A DNA stretch of 64,000 nt from Cheiracanthium punctorium. Taxonomy: Eukaryota > Arthropoda > Arachnida > Araneae > Cheiracanthiidae. The notes beneath the pieces are model-generated. The model saw nothing but the letters and a program-made list of their open reading frames with translations, ran no database searches and was not told the DNA's origin. The position numbers and the translations under genes are program-made. Below, in pieces: positions 1 to 9,370 of the stretch (position 1 is its first letter; every line of letters starts with the position of its first letter). The DNA is taken from positions 62,001-126,000 of the forward strand of contig JAWZYV010013031.1 of NCBI GenBank assembly GCA_038373885.1, read 5' to 3'.

Positions 1-818
1 TTGAGATATTTTATAAATTTTATATAAATTCAAAACATTATCTAATATTTATAAAGTGGAGGAAATATTGTTGATTTTTATAAAATTAGGGAATAAATAG
101 ATATTATAATTACTGTTCAACCCCAATTTTATTGCTTATTGTTTTATATATTGGAACAAACGCTAGAAGCCTTCTTCCGCTCAGGGCACCGACGCCCTAA
201 GGATTAACTTCTGTGTTTTTGCCTTACAAAAAACACAAAACAACAAAACTTTCTGAAATTAAATTGGATTAAAATAGTAGAAAAAATACCTTTTCATCAG
301 TATTTCCATAAAAATAAAAAATACCAGTATAATTTATAGTTAAGGAATTTTTTTTTATAATACATTAGCTGCTGTTGTTAAAAAAATAAAAATTAAATTA
401 AATAAATAAGTAAAAGTTTTAATTCACTATACTGAATAATTATAAATTGAAAAAAAATAATAATAGTTTCATTTTAAAATTATAACTATGAATAATTAAT
501 TTAATAGCATTTATTTGAACAACATGTTTGTCATGTTTTTGTTCAAATAAAAAAATAGTAAAAATTACGCCAAAATCATGTTTTGCTACAACATTGTAAA
601 ATTCTGTTACAAATTAAATAAAATTTAATGCTCTTATCTCCTTAAAAATGAATAAAAGTAACCATTTTTTGCTGATTATAGTACTTTATCTTTCTAAAAA
701 TTAATTGATTAATTCATTGCAGATATTGAAGTATAAACTATTTTGCAGTAGAATAACACTAATTTGTTTTGTTTTTTTCCACGCGATCTAATTTAAAGTG
801 AATAATTTAAAAGCTAAA
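1..818. other. AT-rich sequence, no gene seen
   Basis: Strongly AT-rich sequence with many A and T runs and no reading frame of note. The only visible structure is a short hairpin near 512-547, where TTTGAACAACATG is followed by a reverse-complementary stretch, and a small GC-richer patch at 160-215. I see no recognisable element termini. Confidence 0.6.
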
Positions 819-1118
819 ATCTCTCGGACTTTCTTTTCCAATTACCCCGTGGCCGCGTACACATAACATGTAGCACAGTGCATTCCTAGGAGCTTTGCAC
901 CCCTTGTAGGAACCACAGTATTACGCAGGAAGACAAAATGGACCTTTCCCTATTCTTTGGGTCCCCTATTCACGGTCAATCGAAGAGCGGAAGTTGGTTT
1001 TTTTTTGTTTTTTTTTCCGTTTGCCTGTCCATTCCATTCCATGGTTGTAACAGAAATCATCTCGCAACGTAAACTTTTCAGTAACGTGGATTTTGAGTTT
1101 TCTGAGAGCAATGAAGAT
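819..1118. other. GC-richer patch, unidentified
   Basis: Base composition is visibly richer in G and C than the flanks. Both strands have short open frames of about 76-78 codons, but they are shadows of each other and contain homopolymer runs (T9 or so around 1000-1015), so I do not call a gene. It may be an old transposon fragment that includes the start of the tandem repeat that follows. Confidence 0.35.
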
Positions 1119-1422
1119 GGGAGTTTGCTGCATTTTTCTCTGGATAAATTACGATTTTTTTTTCCTAGACTAAATGGCACTGACTGCAGCTAGACAAAAA
1201 TTTTTAAATAGTCTGAATGTGGTTAGTGCTTTTTAGTTTTAAATAGGCTAAGTTCTTACGTCAGTTAGATCGGACTTTGCTGTAGTTTTCTCTGGATAAA
1301 CTGTGATTTTTTTCTAAAGACTAACTGGTATTAACCTCAACTAGACAAAAATTTTAAAGTTGTCTAAATGTGGTTAGTGCTTTTTGGTTTTCATTTTGCC
1401 AAGTTCTCACGACAGTTAAAAG
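1119..1422. repeat. Tandem duplication, about 152 bp x 2
   Basis: Two adjacent diverged copies of one unit with a period of 152 bp. Each contains, in order, TTTGCTG, TTTTCTCTGGATAAA, an A/T run, CTAGACAAAAATTTT, GAATGTGGTTAGTGC or AAATGTGGTTAGTGC, and a closing CGTCAGTTA or CGACAGTTA. The copies differ at many positions and have small indels, so the duplication is not recent. No coding potential. Confidence 0.75.
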
Positions 1423-2471
1423 GGGGTAAGTTGATTTTTAAGTATATATTAAGAATTTGTATTTTTTCTTAGCTAGATTTTTTTATGTTATCTCAGGGAC
1501 TACTAAAATAAGATGTAGTTCAAAACTGCTAATTATTTCTAAATAATGCGAAAATGAAATTTATAATTCAAATAAGCAAACTTGGAAATCTATTAATAAA
1601 CAAGCAGAACGGTATTTTCAATAAATAATTTACATACTGCATTGAAAAATGTGTCTATTTACTTAAGTACGTAATTTCATATTACTCGAAACAACAGAAA
1701 AAAATAAGTATATTCTGTTATAGAAAGTTCCTTTCTTCTACTAAAGGATAATCATAAACTGTAAAAGTTCAGTAATATAAAATATTTACTTAAAGTATCT
1801 TCTAATAATAAACATGGTTTATTAATACTTATTAGTTTCATATATAGTTTAGCACTAATCAACCTATTAAAAATAATCACTATTATTATATAAATTACCT
1901 TACATCACTGGGGCTAATTTTGCCAAAAATACTTAGTTATTAAGTATAAACAAAATAATTTGTTTGTATATGAAAATGTTTAATTATTTTGAAAAGAAAA
2001 GGTTTTTATGAAATTAACCGTTTATTTGTAGAATCAGCCAATATTTTAATTTCTTTTAACGTATGTTGTTTACATTCTTCTTTAAAATAATATATAAAAT
2101 CAAAAGGCAACTTTATTTTGTATTATGACATAACTTAACAAAAAAATAAATTAAAACATTTTTTAAAAAAGCATGTTGTATAACTTTATTTTTTTTCCCT
2201 CTCTTTTTTTAGCATTGCATGAATGTTTATTTATAATCTTTGGTTCTGGAAAATTATAAATTTTCTTGGCTTCTAAAAAATTTTTGGAAAAAAAAGGAAC
2301 ATTGTCTAGTTGAGCCTAATATTTTGTTTAGAAACATGTATATGGTCTGACAAACATATAATAACGCGTTTAAAATAAGTAAAACATTGGTTGATGCATA
2401 AAAAAATAATACGGTTAATTTTAAAAAGAGCTTTCCTTCTTAAATTCATCAAATATTTTCTTAAAAACAAA
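1423..2471. other. AT-rich sequence, no gene seen
   Basis: AT-rich sequence up to the left target-site duplication of the LTR element. Only short frames; no element ends recognised. Confidence 0.6.
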
Positions 2472-2475
2472 CTAT

Positions 2476-2952
2476 TGTGACAAGTTACTACTCTCCCCAG
2501 AAATGTACCAAGGACTCGATGTGTTTCCCACGATGCGGAAAGCACACTTGACCAGTGCACATTCCAAGAGCAAAGGGGGTCCTTTGATTTTGCCGACCGA
2601 CCCCACACGACGAGTGCGAACGCACAGGGGGCTCGGAGGCGAGGCCTTTTGATTTTGCCGACCGACCCCACACGAATCTGGAAACCCTAGGCTGGGAGCT
2701 GACAGAGAGCTCAGAGTCGTTTTGGAGGCTGTTCGAAGAGGTTGAACAGAGATCGGCTCTCAGAGGGACGAGGGTTCCCGAATTCCAGAGCGGAAGTTGA
2801 TGCTTGTATTTAAGTCTGCAGAATGCAGTCAATGTTTGTAAATGTGTATTTTAATAATCAACGTTAAACAAAAACCTCAACTCCTGTCTCGAGTCACTTC
2901 AATTTTGTTTGTGTTTCCTGTTTAGCACATGTGGCGAGTCCAAAACGCCACA
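2476..2952 (+). repeat. 5' long terminal repeat
   Basis: Direct copy of 7259-7735 with five substitutions and no indels. It starts TG and ends CA. A roughly 31-bp subrepeat containing GATTTTGCCGACCGACCCC occurs twice inside it, near 2582-2612 and 2647-2677, and is preserved in the other LTR. A TATA-like TATTTAAG lies at 2807-2814. The GC-rich upstream half is the likely U3. Confidence 0.95.
2807..2814 (+). promoter_or_regulatory. TATA-like element in the 5' LTR
   Basis: TATTTAAG sits about 140 bp before the LTR end and is followed by a TTAATAATC stretch. It is the best TATA candidate in the LTR and is identical in the 3' copy. Its role is inferred from position only. Confidence 0.4.
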
Positions 2953-2975
2953 GCTAAATAGACTAATATTATTTA

Positions 2976-2987
2976 TGGTGGCAGCGG
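2976..2987 (+). promoter_or_regulatory. Candidate primer-binding site
   Basis: TGGTGGCAGCGG begins with the TGG expected opposite a tRNA CCA end, but it lies 23 bases downstream of the LTR instead of next to it. I did not match it to a specific tRNA. The sequence straight after the LTR starts GCTAAATAG and does not look like a binding site. Confidence 0.4.
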
Positions 2988-3294
2988 TTTGGATTTTGGT
3001 TTTTTTCTTCATAAACCATCGAACAGATAACTCGAGACATATTTTCGTGAAGTGAGAAATGATAATTTAGATCTGTGACTTTGAACTTACCGTAAAATTG
3101 GGAAATGTGGAACCATATCTGTGACTGAAATGTGGTAAAACTGACTTAGAACACTCAACTTGTGCTTACGGAACAGTGAATAGTTCCGGGAAACATTGAC
3201 GGAGTCCTGCGGGATAGAGATTTGTGAAATTCTTCCTGTCGTTTCTTCAGTGGATGGTCCCTGATGTACTTCGGAGAGAACGTCGACCAAAGGG

Positions 3295-3679
3295 GTAAGT
3301 CTATTTTGAGATTTTTTTTCCGAGAGGCACAATGTTTATAAGTATTTTAAAGAGTTAGAAAATTTGTTTCTTATGTGTGTAGGAATTGTAAATTTGAATT
3401 CATGTTTAATTGTTCTCAGGGTAAAATTCTTAGCTTTTATTTGTTTCTTTATTCTGTAGTAGTTTTATGCTAAAGTGCAAATCTAGTGTTGTAATAACCT
3501 AAGTGTATGTAGTGATAGGGCCACTCAGTTTTAGAATCCAGTGTAAAATTAATTCTTGTCAGTGCAGGGAATTAGGTATTTCGGGCACTGTGTTAACTGA
3601 ATTAAGGGGTTTTCTGAAAAGTGTATTGTTTTGGTTACTGTTACTACTTCTTTTTTTTTTGGCATAATATTTACTTGAG
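3295..3679 (+). other. Candidate intron in the element leader
   Basis: A consensus donor GGGGTAAGT (GTAAGT at 3295-3300) is followed 385 bases later by a pyrimidine tract at about 3645-3660 and an AG at 3678-3679, one base before the first good gag start codon. Splicing would place gag directly after the leader. This is inference from splice consensus alone. Confidence 0.35.
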
Positions 3680-3680
3680 A

Positions 3681-5219
3681 ATGGCGTTTATGAAAAAACA
3701 GAGAAAACACGTTCCGCTACTCTTAGCAGCAGAATTTGAAGTGGAGGTATCCGACTCAGATATTGTGAAAAACATTATTCGGGCTAAAGAAGGATCTCCG
3801 GATTATGACGAGGATACGGCTAAAGCCTTTTTAGAGCGAATTTTAGAGGAGCAAGAAAGCATAGCTAAGCAGGCAGAGCAAGCGCGGCAAGATAAATTAG
3901 CAGAGCAAGCGCGGCTAGATAAATTAGCAGAGCAAGCGCGGCTAGATAAATTAGCAGAGCAGGAGAGAATGGATAAAGCCGCAGAGCGTGCATATGAACT
4001 TGAAAAACTGAAAATTTGTAATTCAGCTGAGAGCGCGAGTGTAAGCTCGATAAGCACGGTGATTAGCGAGGAAACTACGAGGCGCGTCAGTTTGAAAGAT
4101 TTAGTCCCCAAATTCGATCCCAAGGTGTTGGACATCGCCCTATTTTTTATGATTTTTGAGCGCCAGGCGGGTAAAGAAAAAGTACCCGAAAACATGTGGG
4201 TATCCCAATTGATTCCCCTATTACCTGCGGATGTCGCGGAAATTATTGTGAAGGAGCCGGCGGAGGTTAGCGATGACTTTTCTCACATCAAAAAATTGTT
4301 GCTAAAAAGATTCAGACTTAGCTCGGTAGCCCTTAAGACGAAATTCGAAGAGCACGGAAGAAAGGTCGGGGCTTTGTGGTCAGATCTTGTATACGAATTA
4401 AAAGGGTATTTGAATAGCTGGTTAGAATCGGCCGGGGTAACGGATTTTGACGCATTAAAGGAATTAATGTTGTTAGAACAACTAAAAAAGAGAGCCCCAG
4501 TAGAGGCCAGAGAGCAGTATTTAGATCAGTGGGAGGAGTTTAAGAAAGCGTCCGTTTTGGCTGAGAAACTTGACCATTTTGAGAATGTACGGCGAAACTA
4601 TAGAAAGAAAGACGAAAGAACATGGGAAAGAAAGGGCAAGTTCGGTAAGGAAAAGAGGGACTCAAGAGTCGGGGAAGAAAGACTTATGGACAGAGAGTTT
4701 CGGAAAAGTGAAACTACTGTACCAGAGAATAAGTGTTTTGACAAAAGAAAACCGGTAGTATGTTTTCATTGTTCTGAAGAAGGTCATATTAGGCCAGTGT
4801 GTCCCCAGTTGGCAAAAAGGCGAAGTGAAGTTGTTAATAACCTTAATGTACTGAGCGAATGTTTTACGCCGGTTACGAGCAAGGTTAAGGTAAATGGTAT
4901 AGAACGGGACTGCTTACGTGATAGCGGGAGCGGAATCGATGTGTGTGCTAAAAGTTGGGTTCAGTCGGAGGACTTTACAGGCGAAGTGGTCTGGGTCAGA
5001 CAATCTTTAGACAGGGAGTGCAGGTGTTTGCCTCTAGCAAGGGTCGCTCTAGAGGGCGAGTTTGGCAAAGTCATAACTGAAGTCGCGGTAAAAACGGATG
5101 ATTTTGATCAAGGTTATTATTTATTAGGTAATAAAACCGCTCAGCTATTAGTTAATAATGGTAATAAGCCAAATCTCAGAACTGCAATCGCGCGAAGCAA
5201 GAAAGCCGTCAGAGAATAG
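3681..5219 (+). CDS. gag-pro: Gag-protease polyprotein of the LTR element
   Basis: An open 512-residue frame. I chose the ATG at 3681 because the frame upstream of it is low-complexity leader sequence; the frame itself is open from 3621. The N-terminal 110 residues are acidic, followed by a coiled-coil-like segment with four 9-residue repeats of the type AEQARLDKL (about residues 65-100). Residues 136-302 look like a retrotransposon capsid (the segment after VPKFDPK, ending around AEKLDHFEN). A basic stretch leads to a canonical CCHC knuckle, C-x2-C-x4-H-x4-C, at residues 361-374, expected to bind nucleic acid. An aspartic protease motif LRDSGSG follows, with the catalytic Asp at residue 414 (DSG instead of the commoner DTG). 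It ends at TAG 5217-5219; the pol frame is offset by -1. Gag forms the particle in the cytoplasm and the protease would mature it. Confidence 0.88.
   Translation: MAFMKKQRKHVPLLLAAEFEVEVSDSDIVKNIIRAKEGSPDYDEDTAKAFLERILEEQESIAKQAEQARQDKLAEQARLDKLAEQARLDKLAEQERMDKAAERAYELEKLKICNSAESASVSSISTVISEETTRRVSLKDLVPKFDPKVLDIALFFMIFERQAGKEKVPENMWVSQLIPLLPADVAEIIVKEPAEVSDDFSHIKKLLLKRFRLSSVALKTKFEEHGRKVGALWSDLVYELKGYLNSWLESAGVTDFDALKELMLLEQLKKRAPVEAREQYLDQWEEFKKASVLAEKLDHFENVRRNYRKKDERTWERKGKFGKEKRDSRVGEERLMDREFRKSETTVPENKCFDKRKPVVCFHCSEEGHIRPVCPQLAKRRSEVVNNLNVLSECFTPVTSKVKVNGIERDCLRDSGSGIDVCAKSWVQSEDFTGEVVWVRQSLDRECRCLPLARVALEGEFGKVITEVAVKTDDFDQGYYLLGNKTAQLLVNNGNKPNLRTAIARSKKAVRE
3873..3980 (+). repeat. 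27-bp in-frame tandem repeat in gag
   Basis: Four consecutive 27-bp units starting at 3873, 3900, 3927 and 3954. The first three are nearly identical (GCAGAGCAAGCGCGG followed by CTAGATAAATTA); the fourth is diverged. They encode AEQAR(L/Q)DKL and probably lengthen a coiled coil. The near-identity of units 2 and 3 suggests recent expansion. Confidence 0.9.
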
Positions 5220-5290
5220 AGAAGCTTAGTCCCAAGAGAGCGGACACCCCTTCAGTAGCGGATTTACCTCCGGAATCCGAGGAAGAGAGC

Positions 5291-6853
5291 ATGAGTTTCC
5301 CCCCCGCTGAACCAAGAGGAGAAAGTAGTCTAGCTATTGTACCTTCTCCTGATTTTGGAGTAGAGCAAAAAAGTTGCGAAGTTCTTAATCCTGTAGCAGA
5401 TCAAGCCCAGAAGGGTGCAAAATTGAAAGTTTTGACAGGAAAAGTAGTGCGGGTGATAGATTTAAAGTGGGGAGAGGACAAATTTCGGTTTCGGGATTCT
5501 CAAAAGAACCAGGAGAAAATTAAAGAGCTAGGTCACGAAGACATTGCAGGTCTTTTGGGATTTACTAAAACTAAGGATAGGTTGCGTCAAATTTTCGAGC
5601 CACGATGTTATCCGGAAATTAAATTATATTCAAGGTCTTGTTTAGAATATCAGAAGTTCGATAAAAATAACGACCGGGAAAGAATCCCAATGAAATTAAT
5701 TCCTAGTATTTCAGAGATTTTCTCTAGAACTGAGATTGATACGGTGGGTCCCTTACCGATGGGCACAAAACATAACAAATATATCCTAAGCTATATTTGT
5801 CTTACCAGTAACCCTGAAGCTACGGCTATTCAGGAAATTACGTCAGTGAATGTTGGGAATGAGTTAAATACCGTGTTCTTACGGAGGGGCTCTCCTAAAG
5901 AAGTCCTAAGTGACTTGGGGAAGTTTGTTGCTAGTATTGTGAATTCAGGATTTCCTAACAGGTTCAGGATGCGCGTCATCCACAGTTCGTTGTGCCCCCC
6001 ACTGAGTGATTCAGTTGAGAAAGTTCATTCTGTTGTTCAGATAATTTCGGAATTTATAGGTTTAGAGACAGTGGAGAACGGGGAGCATCATTTGCCTCTG
6101 GCTTTGTTTGCACTTCCAACAGTGGCGCGTGAAGGTAGAGGGTTTAGTCCGGCAGATGTGGTCCAAGGAAGGTACTTGCGCACCCCTCAGACTCCGGTAG
6201 TTGAAAATTGTCTCGATCTAGTTGTATTAGACACGAATGTTGTAGACTATATTTTGAGCCTGATAAATAGGTTGAAAAAATGGCAGGCGTTGGCGGCAGA
6301 GCAAAGGTCTGAAAGGCAAGGGAAAAGAAAATTGGAGTATGATACGAATGCTGTGAAAAAAGTGTTTAAGGTGGGCCTAGAGGCCGAGATTCTATACCCT
6401 TTACCTAACCCCATTCAATTTGATCTCCGGGAGATATTTAAAGAAGGCGCACTTGAGAAGCAGTTGACTGCGGAGCAAATAGAGATTTTTGGGCGTACGT
6501 TGCAGGGTCATAGCGAAGTGTTCTCAGATCCGAGAATCACGCCACTGATCGAGAGGGATATAGAGGTAACGCATTCCGAGCCGATGAGAGCGAAACCTTA
6601 TCGCATATCACCGAGACAAACCGAAATATCGAGGGAGAAATTTAAAAGACTTTTGGGCTTTGTGGTGAGTGAAGTTAGACAGACCGATTACGGATCGCCC
6701 CTAAAGAAAGGCGCCAAGCGGTACGCTGCTGTTGCAACCCCTTTTGGAAATTTTATCTGTAAGAGAATGCATTTTGAATTATTGTTATATAATTATTTCG
6801 GATCCAGAAAAAAGGAAAAACATGTGATTATTAGAACTTCCATAAAGTTTTAA
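5291..6853 (+). pseudogene. pol: Pol remnant: integrase then collapsed reverse transcriptase
   Basis: An open 520-codon frame, -1 relative to gag. Residues 82-120 resemble the integrase HHCC zinc region but are damaged: His82 is present, the second His position reads Leu (GLLG) and the last Cys is Tyr (RSCLEYQK). The catalytic core follows with Asp150 (EIDTVGP), Asp208 (LSDLGKF) and Glu243 (VEKVH), 34 residues between the last two. The post-core motif GFSPADVVQGR is at 284-294. From about residue 390 the frame enters the N-terminal part of reverse transcriptase (LTAEQIEIFGRTL, PYRISPRQ, TDYGSPL). At about 475 it jumps to a late palm segment (TPFGNF, KRMHFEL), so the central palm with its catalytic aspartates is missing. 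There is no RNase H. The frame is open but the product cannot copy RNA. Confidence 0.85.
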
Positions 6854-7246
6854 GTCTTTCACAAATCAAGAAATCTAGGAGATGTCCCACCAGGGAAAAA
6901 CTCTGTTTGCAAAGTTTTCACCTTTCAAGTTTAGTTTACAGAATAGTTAGTGTGTGTTTTTGTTTTTTTTACTAGAAGAATTGTAAATATTGGATCATAG
7001 TATTTGAATTTGGGAAGGCACCCTGGATTTTAACACTGAGTGCTGTTTCAGGTATAAAATCTAAAAGAAATTTTTTTTTGTATGTGTATATAGTGAATTA
7101 AGATGTAAGCTTTGTCCGCCTTGCTAAAAGGCGTTTTCTTTTTTATTCGTACGTGCCTCTCGGGGAATTGTGTCAAGAGGGACTTACGGATTTGGTTTTG
7201 TTTTGCCAAAAGGTTTCCGCTTCATCGCCGAAACTTTTGTCTTCAT
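6854..7246 (+). other. Post-pol segment of the LTR element
   Basis: About 390 bp between the pol stop and the purine tract, with no long frame and several T runs. It is where the rest of reverse transcriptase and RNase H would have to be in a full element, and it shows neither. Confidence 0.6.
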
Positions 7247-7257
7247 GGGGGAGGGAG
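7247..7257 (+). promoter_or_regulatory. Polypurine tract
   Basis: GGGGGAGGGAG, 11 uninterrupted purines ending one base before the 3' LTR. This is the expected plus-strand priming site. Confidence 0.85.
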
Positions 7258-7258
7258 T

Positions 7259-7735
7259 TGTGACAAGTTACTACTCTCCCCAGATATGTACCAAGGACTC
7301 GATGTGTTTCCCACGATGCGGAAAGCACACTTGACCAGTGCACATTCCAAGAGCAAAGGGGGTCCTTTGATTTTGCCGACCGACCCCACACGACGAGTGC
7401 GAACGCACAGGGGGCTCGAAGGCGAGGCCTTTTGATTTTGCCGACCGACCCCACACGAATCTGGAAACCCTAGGCTGGGAGCTGACAGAGAGCTCAGAGT
7501 CGTTTTGGAGGCTGTTCGAAGAGGTTGAACAGAGATCGGCTCTCAGAGGGACGAGGGTTCCCGAATTCCAGAGCGGAAGTTGATGCTTGTATTTAAGTCT
7601 GCAGAATGCAGTCAATGTTTGTAAATGTGTATTTTAATAATCAACGTAAAACAAAAACCTCAACTCCTGTCTCGAGTCTCTTCAATTTTGTTTGTGTTTC
7701 CTGTTTAGCACTTGTGGCGAGTCCAAAACGCCACA
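7259..7735 (+). repeat. 3' long terminal repeat
   Basis: Same length as the 5' copy, with five substitutions, for example CAGATATG against CAGAAATG and GAGTCTC against GAGTCAC. It ends CA and is followed by the CTAT duplication. Confidence 0.95.
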
Positions 7736-7879
7736 CTATTTTGCTAATTAGGTATTTTTAATAAATTTAGTCCTAGTGGTGTAAAGTCATTTATATAATA
7801 ATAATTATTATTACTTTAATTTGTTGATTAATACCCTAGAGAACTAACTACGGAGCTAATTAGGGTATTTTGGAAATAA

Positions 7880-8152
7880 ATAAGGTGCTGGCCGGTTTTC
7901 GATATTTTGTCGTTGCCGATACCACACCAAAAACGTAATGGTTTTGGTTCAAAAGTGGCACAAGGCTGGGCCGACGCCGTTATCGTTTTTGCCGACACCG
8001 AACCAGAACCACCCCGTCCTTTCGGCCCGACAGACGCCCGGGCGGACGCAATTTTGTCTTTTTCGGTACCGCGTGAGCGATATCGCACCGGCACATTCTG
8101 CACCGGGCCAGTGTCGGCCCAAAACTTATCCGATAGGACTGTGTTTGCTGGG
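7880..8152 (-). repeat. GC-rich repeat ending CCCAGCAAACAC, copy 1
   Basis: Read on the minus strand it starts CCCAGCAAACAC at 8152 and runs through GC-rich sequence with the phrases CCGATAGGA, GGCCGACACTGG and GGTGCGATATCGC. It aligns over roughly 200 bp with the repeat ending at 16261. Two more elements with the same terminus lie near 51021 and 55678. Open frames on both strands are GC-content shadows. The inner boundary is a guess. Confidence 0.6.
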
Positions 8153-8507
8153 ATATGATATCAATGAAACAGATAACATCATTGAAACGTTACGTCTAAC
8201 TGCAACTGCTATATCATACTTGCCAAAATGTACGGGATATAATAAACCACATTTAAAAAAAATATTTTTTTAAATAACAGTTAACCAACAGATTTAATTA
8301 CAAAAATTTTGTTACTTTCAAACTTTAAAAATACTGTTTACGAAAAGCTAGTTAATCAGATTCTACAAATGTTGGCAGCCATGGGCGCCGGCAGCATAGG
8401 GCAAGGGGGGGCAATGCCCCCTTAGATTTTTGTATGCAGAGATTTCCCTTGCTCTTTTGCTCTTTCCAACATGGTAACCATACCTTAAAGTAGTCTTTGC
8501 CCCCCCC

Positions 8508-8928
8508 AGTGATTCCCGTCTCTGCCGTTCGGCGTGCAGTTTTTCTGGAGATACTTAATGACTGGCAAACGGCCTGGGATCTGGGGGAGACCGGCAGGGA
8601 ATCATATCGTTATATCAAAAGAGTAAACCTGAATAGTGCCATTACTGATAATGTCACTCTTCCATATATTACCGGAAAGGGCTTTTTCCCTGCCTTCCTT
8701 CTCCGTCTGGGCAAACATGTAGATGGGCTCTGTGAATGTGGATCGGAGGGTTCCTCCATACATTATTTATTTGGTCCTTGCTCTTCTGGACTTAGCGCCT
8801 TTGGATGCGGGTCATCCTTAGGCTCAGAATCATTACTTCTTAAATTTATTCGCAAGAGACATGTAATAGATAAATTGAAGATATCCTATCAGGCCCTCAG
8901 ACAAAAATATCAGGTCTGCCTCCGGTGA
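8508..8928 (+). pseudogene. C-terminal end of non-LTR ORF2 (R1/LOA-like)
   Basis: About 140 codons ending at TGA 8926-8928. It carries the distal ORF2 signature of R1-clade-like elements: a segment WQTAWDLGETGRESYRYI, then TGKGFFPAFLLRLG, then a Cys-His cluster C-x-C-G-x5-S-x-H-Y-L-F-x-x-C (LCECG, SIHYLFGPC). This zinc-like cluster follows the reverse transcriptase/RNase H region in these elements. Everything upstream is lost. Clade assignment is from memory and tentative. Confidence 0.75.
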
Positions 8929-9317
8929 TTTATAGGGAAAAAAAGAAGGGAAAAAAGGGAAGGGAAAAAGAAAAAGGAAAAAATGTGTGTCTGCCTCTGC
9001 CTTGAGTTTCTTGTTGTACTCGTGTTTTTTTTTTATTAATGTCATCGTATAGTTCTATATTGGCTTCTTCTCTGTATGGCAGATGTTTTGTGTTTCTTAT
9101 GTTTTGTAGTTGAGTCTTATATTTTGTAATGTCATTGTAATGTTTTCTTTTGTATTGTTGTTTCCACCCCTTTTTTTTTTTGAGATAAGGCTTGTGGGTT
9201 CCGTACTCTCGATGGGTGCCCTTGGTCCGGGGTGGCCCTTATTTTTCCCTTGGGGAATATTCCGGCGTAAACCGCCTTCGGCGTTCGCCTTCCCCTAGTG
9301 GGTGTCCCCCCCCCTTG
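8508..9317 (+). mobile_element. 5'-truncated non-LTR retrotransposon
   Basis: Inserted in the MITE and bounded by a direct repeat AGTAGTCTTTGC plus a C run, at 8489-8507 and 9318-9336, with one mismatch. It holds only the end of ORF2, then a roughly 390-bp 3' untranslated region rich in A/G and T runs, with no clear poly(A) tail. The 12-19 bp duplication and the severe 5' truncation are typical of target-primed reverse transcription. Confidence 0.8.
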
Positions 9318-9370
9318 AGTAGTCTTTGCACCCCCCTGGGAAATATTCTGCAGGCGCCCATGTTGTCAGC

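Larger units (their letters stand above)
2476..7735 (+). mobile_element. LTR retrotransposon, Ty3/gypsy-type, integrase-first
   Basis: A 5260-bp element bounded by two direct 477-bp LTRs that begin TGTGAC and end GCCACA. It is flanked by the 4-bp direct repeat CTAT at 2472-2475 and 7736-7739. Internal order is leader, gag-protease frame, integrase, then a collapsed reverse transcriptase, a purine tract, and the 3' LTR. The LTRs differ at 5 of 477 positions (about 1 percent), which suggests a fairly recent insertion. The element cannot be autonomous, because most of the reverse transcriptase and all of RNase H are absent. Integrase upstream of reverse transcriptase is unusual for Ty3/gypsy but is known in the Gmr1-like group. 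The gypsy assignment rests on the integrase and reverse transcriptase motifs, the CCHC knuckle and the 4-bp duplication. Confidence 0.93.
8380..9362. mobile_element. MITE with CATGGGCGCC termini, split by a non-LTR insertion
   Basis: The outer ends are inverted repeats (CATGGGCGCC at 8380 and GGCGCCCATG ending at 9362), flanked by 8-bp near-identical direct repeats TTGGCAGC (8372-8379) and TTGTCAGC (9363-9370). An 8-bp duplication fits a hAT-type element. Without its insertion the MITE is about 155 bp, with G-run and C-run arms typical of this class. Confidence 0.75.

Noticed and set aside
957..1193. 78-codon open frame on the plus strand
   Set aside because: Its first third is a run of Phe from homopolymer T, the opposite strand is equally open, and no family is recognisable.
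2306..2832. Minus-strand frames of 121 and 114 codons
   Set aside because: They lie in the 5' LTR and are repeated in the 3' LTR; they are antisense shadows of GC-rich LTR sequence.
7828..8273. Three overlapping frames around the GC-rich repeat
   Set aside because: They arise from the GC-rich repeat on both strands, and copy 2 at 16055-16261 does not preserve any one of them.
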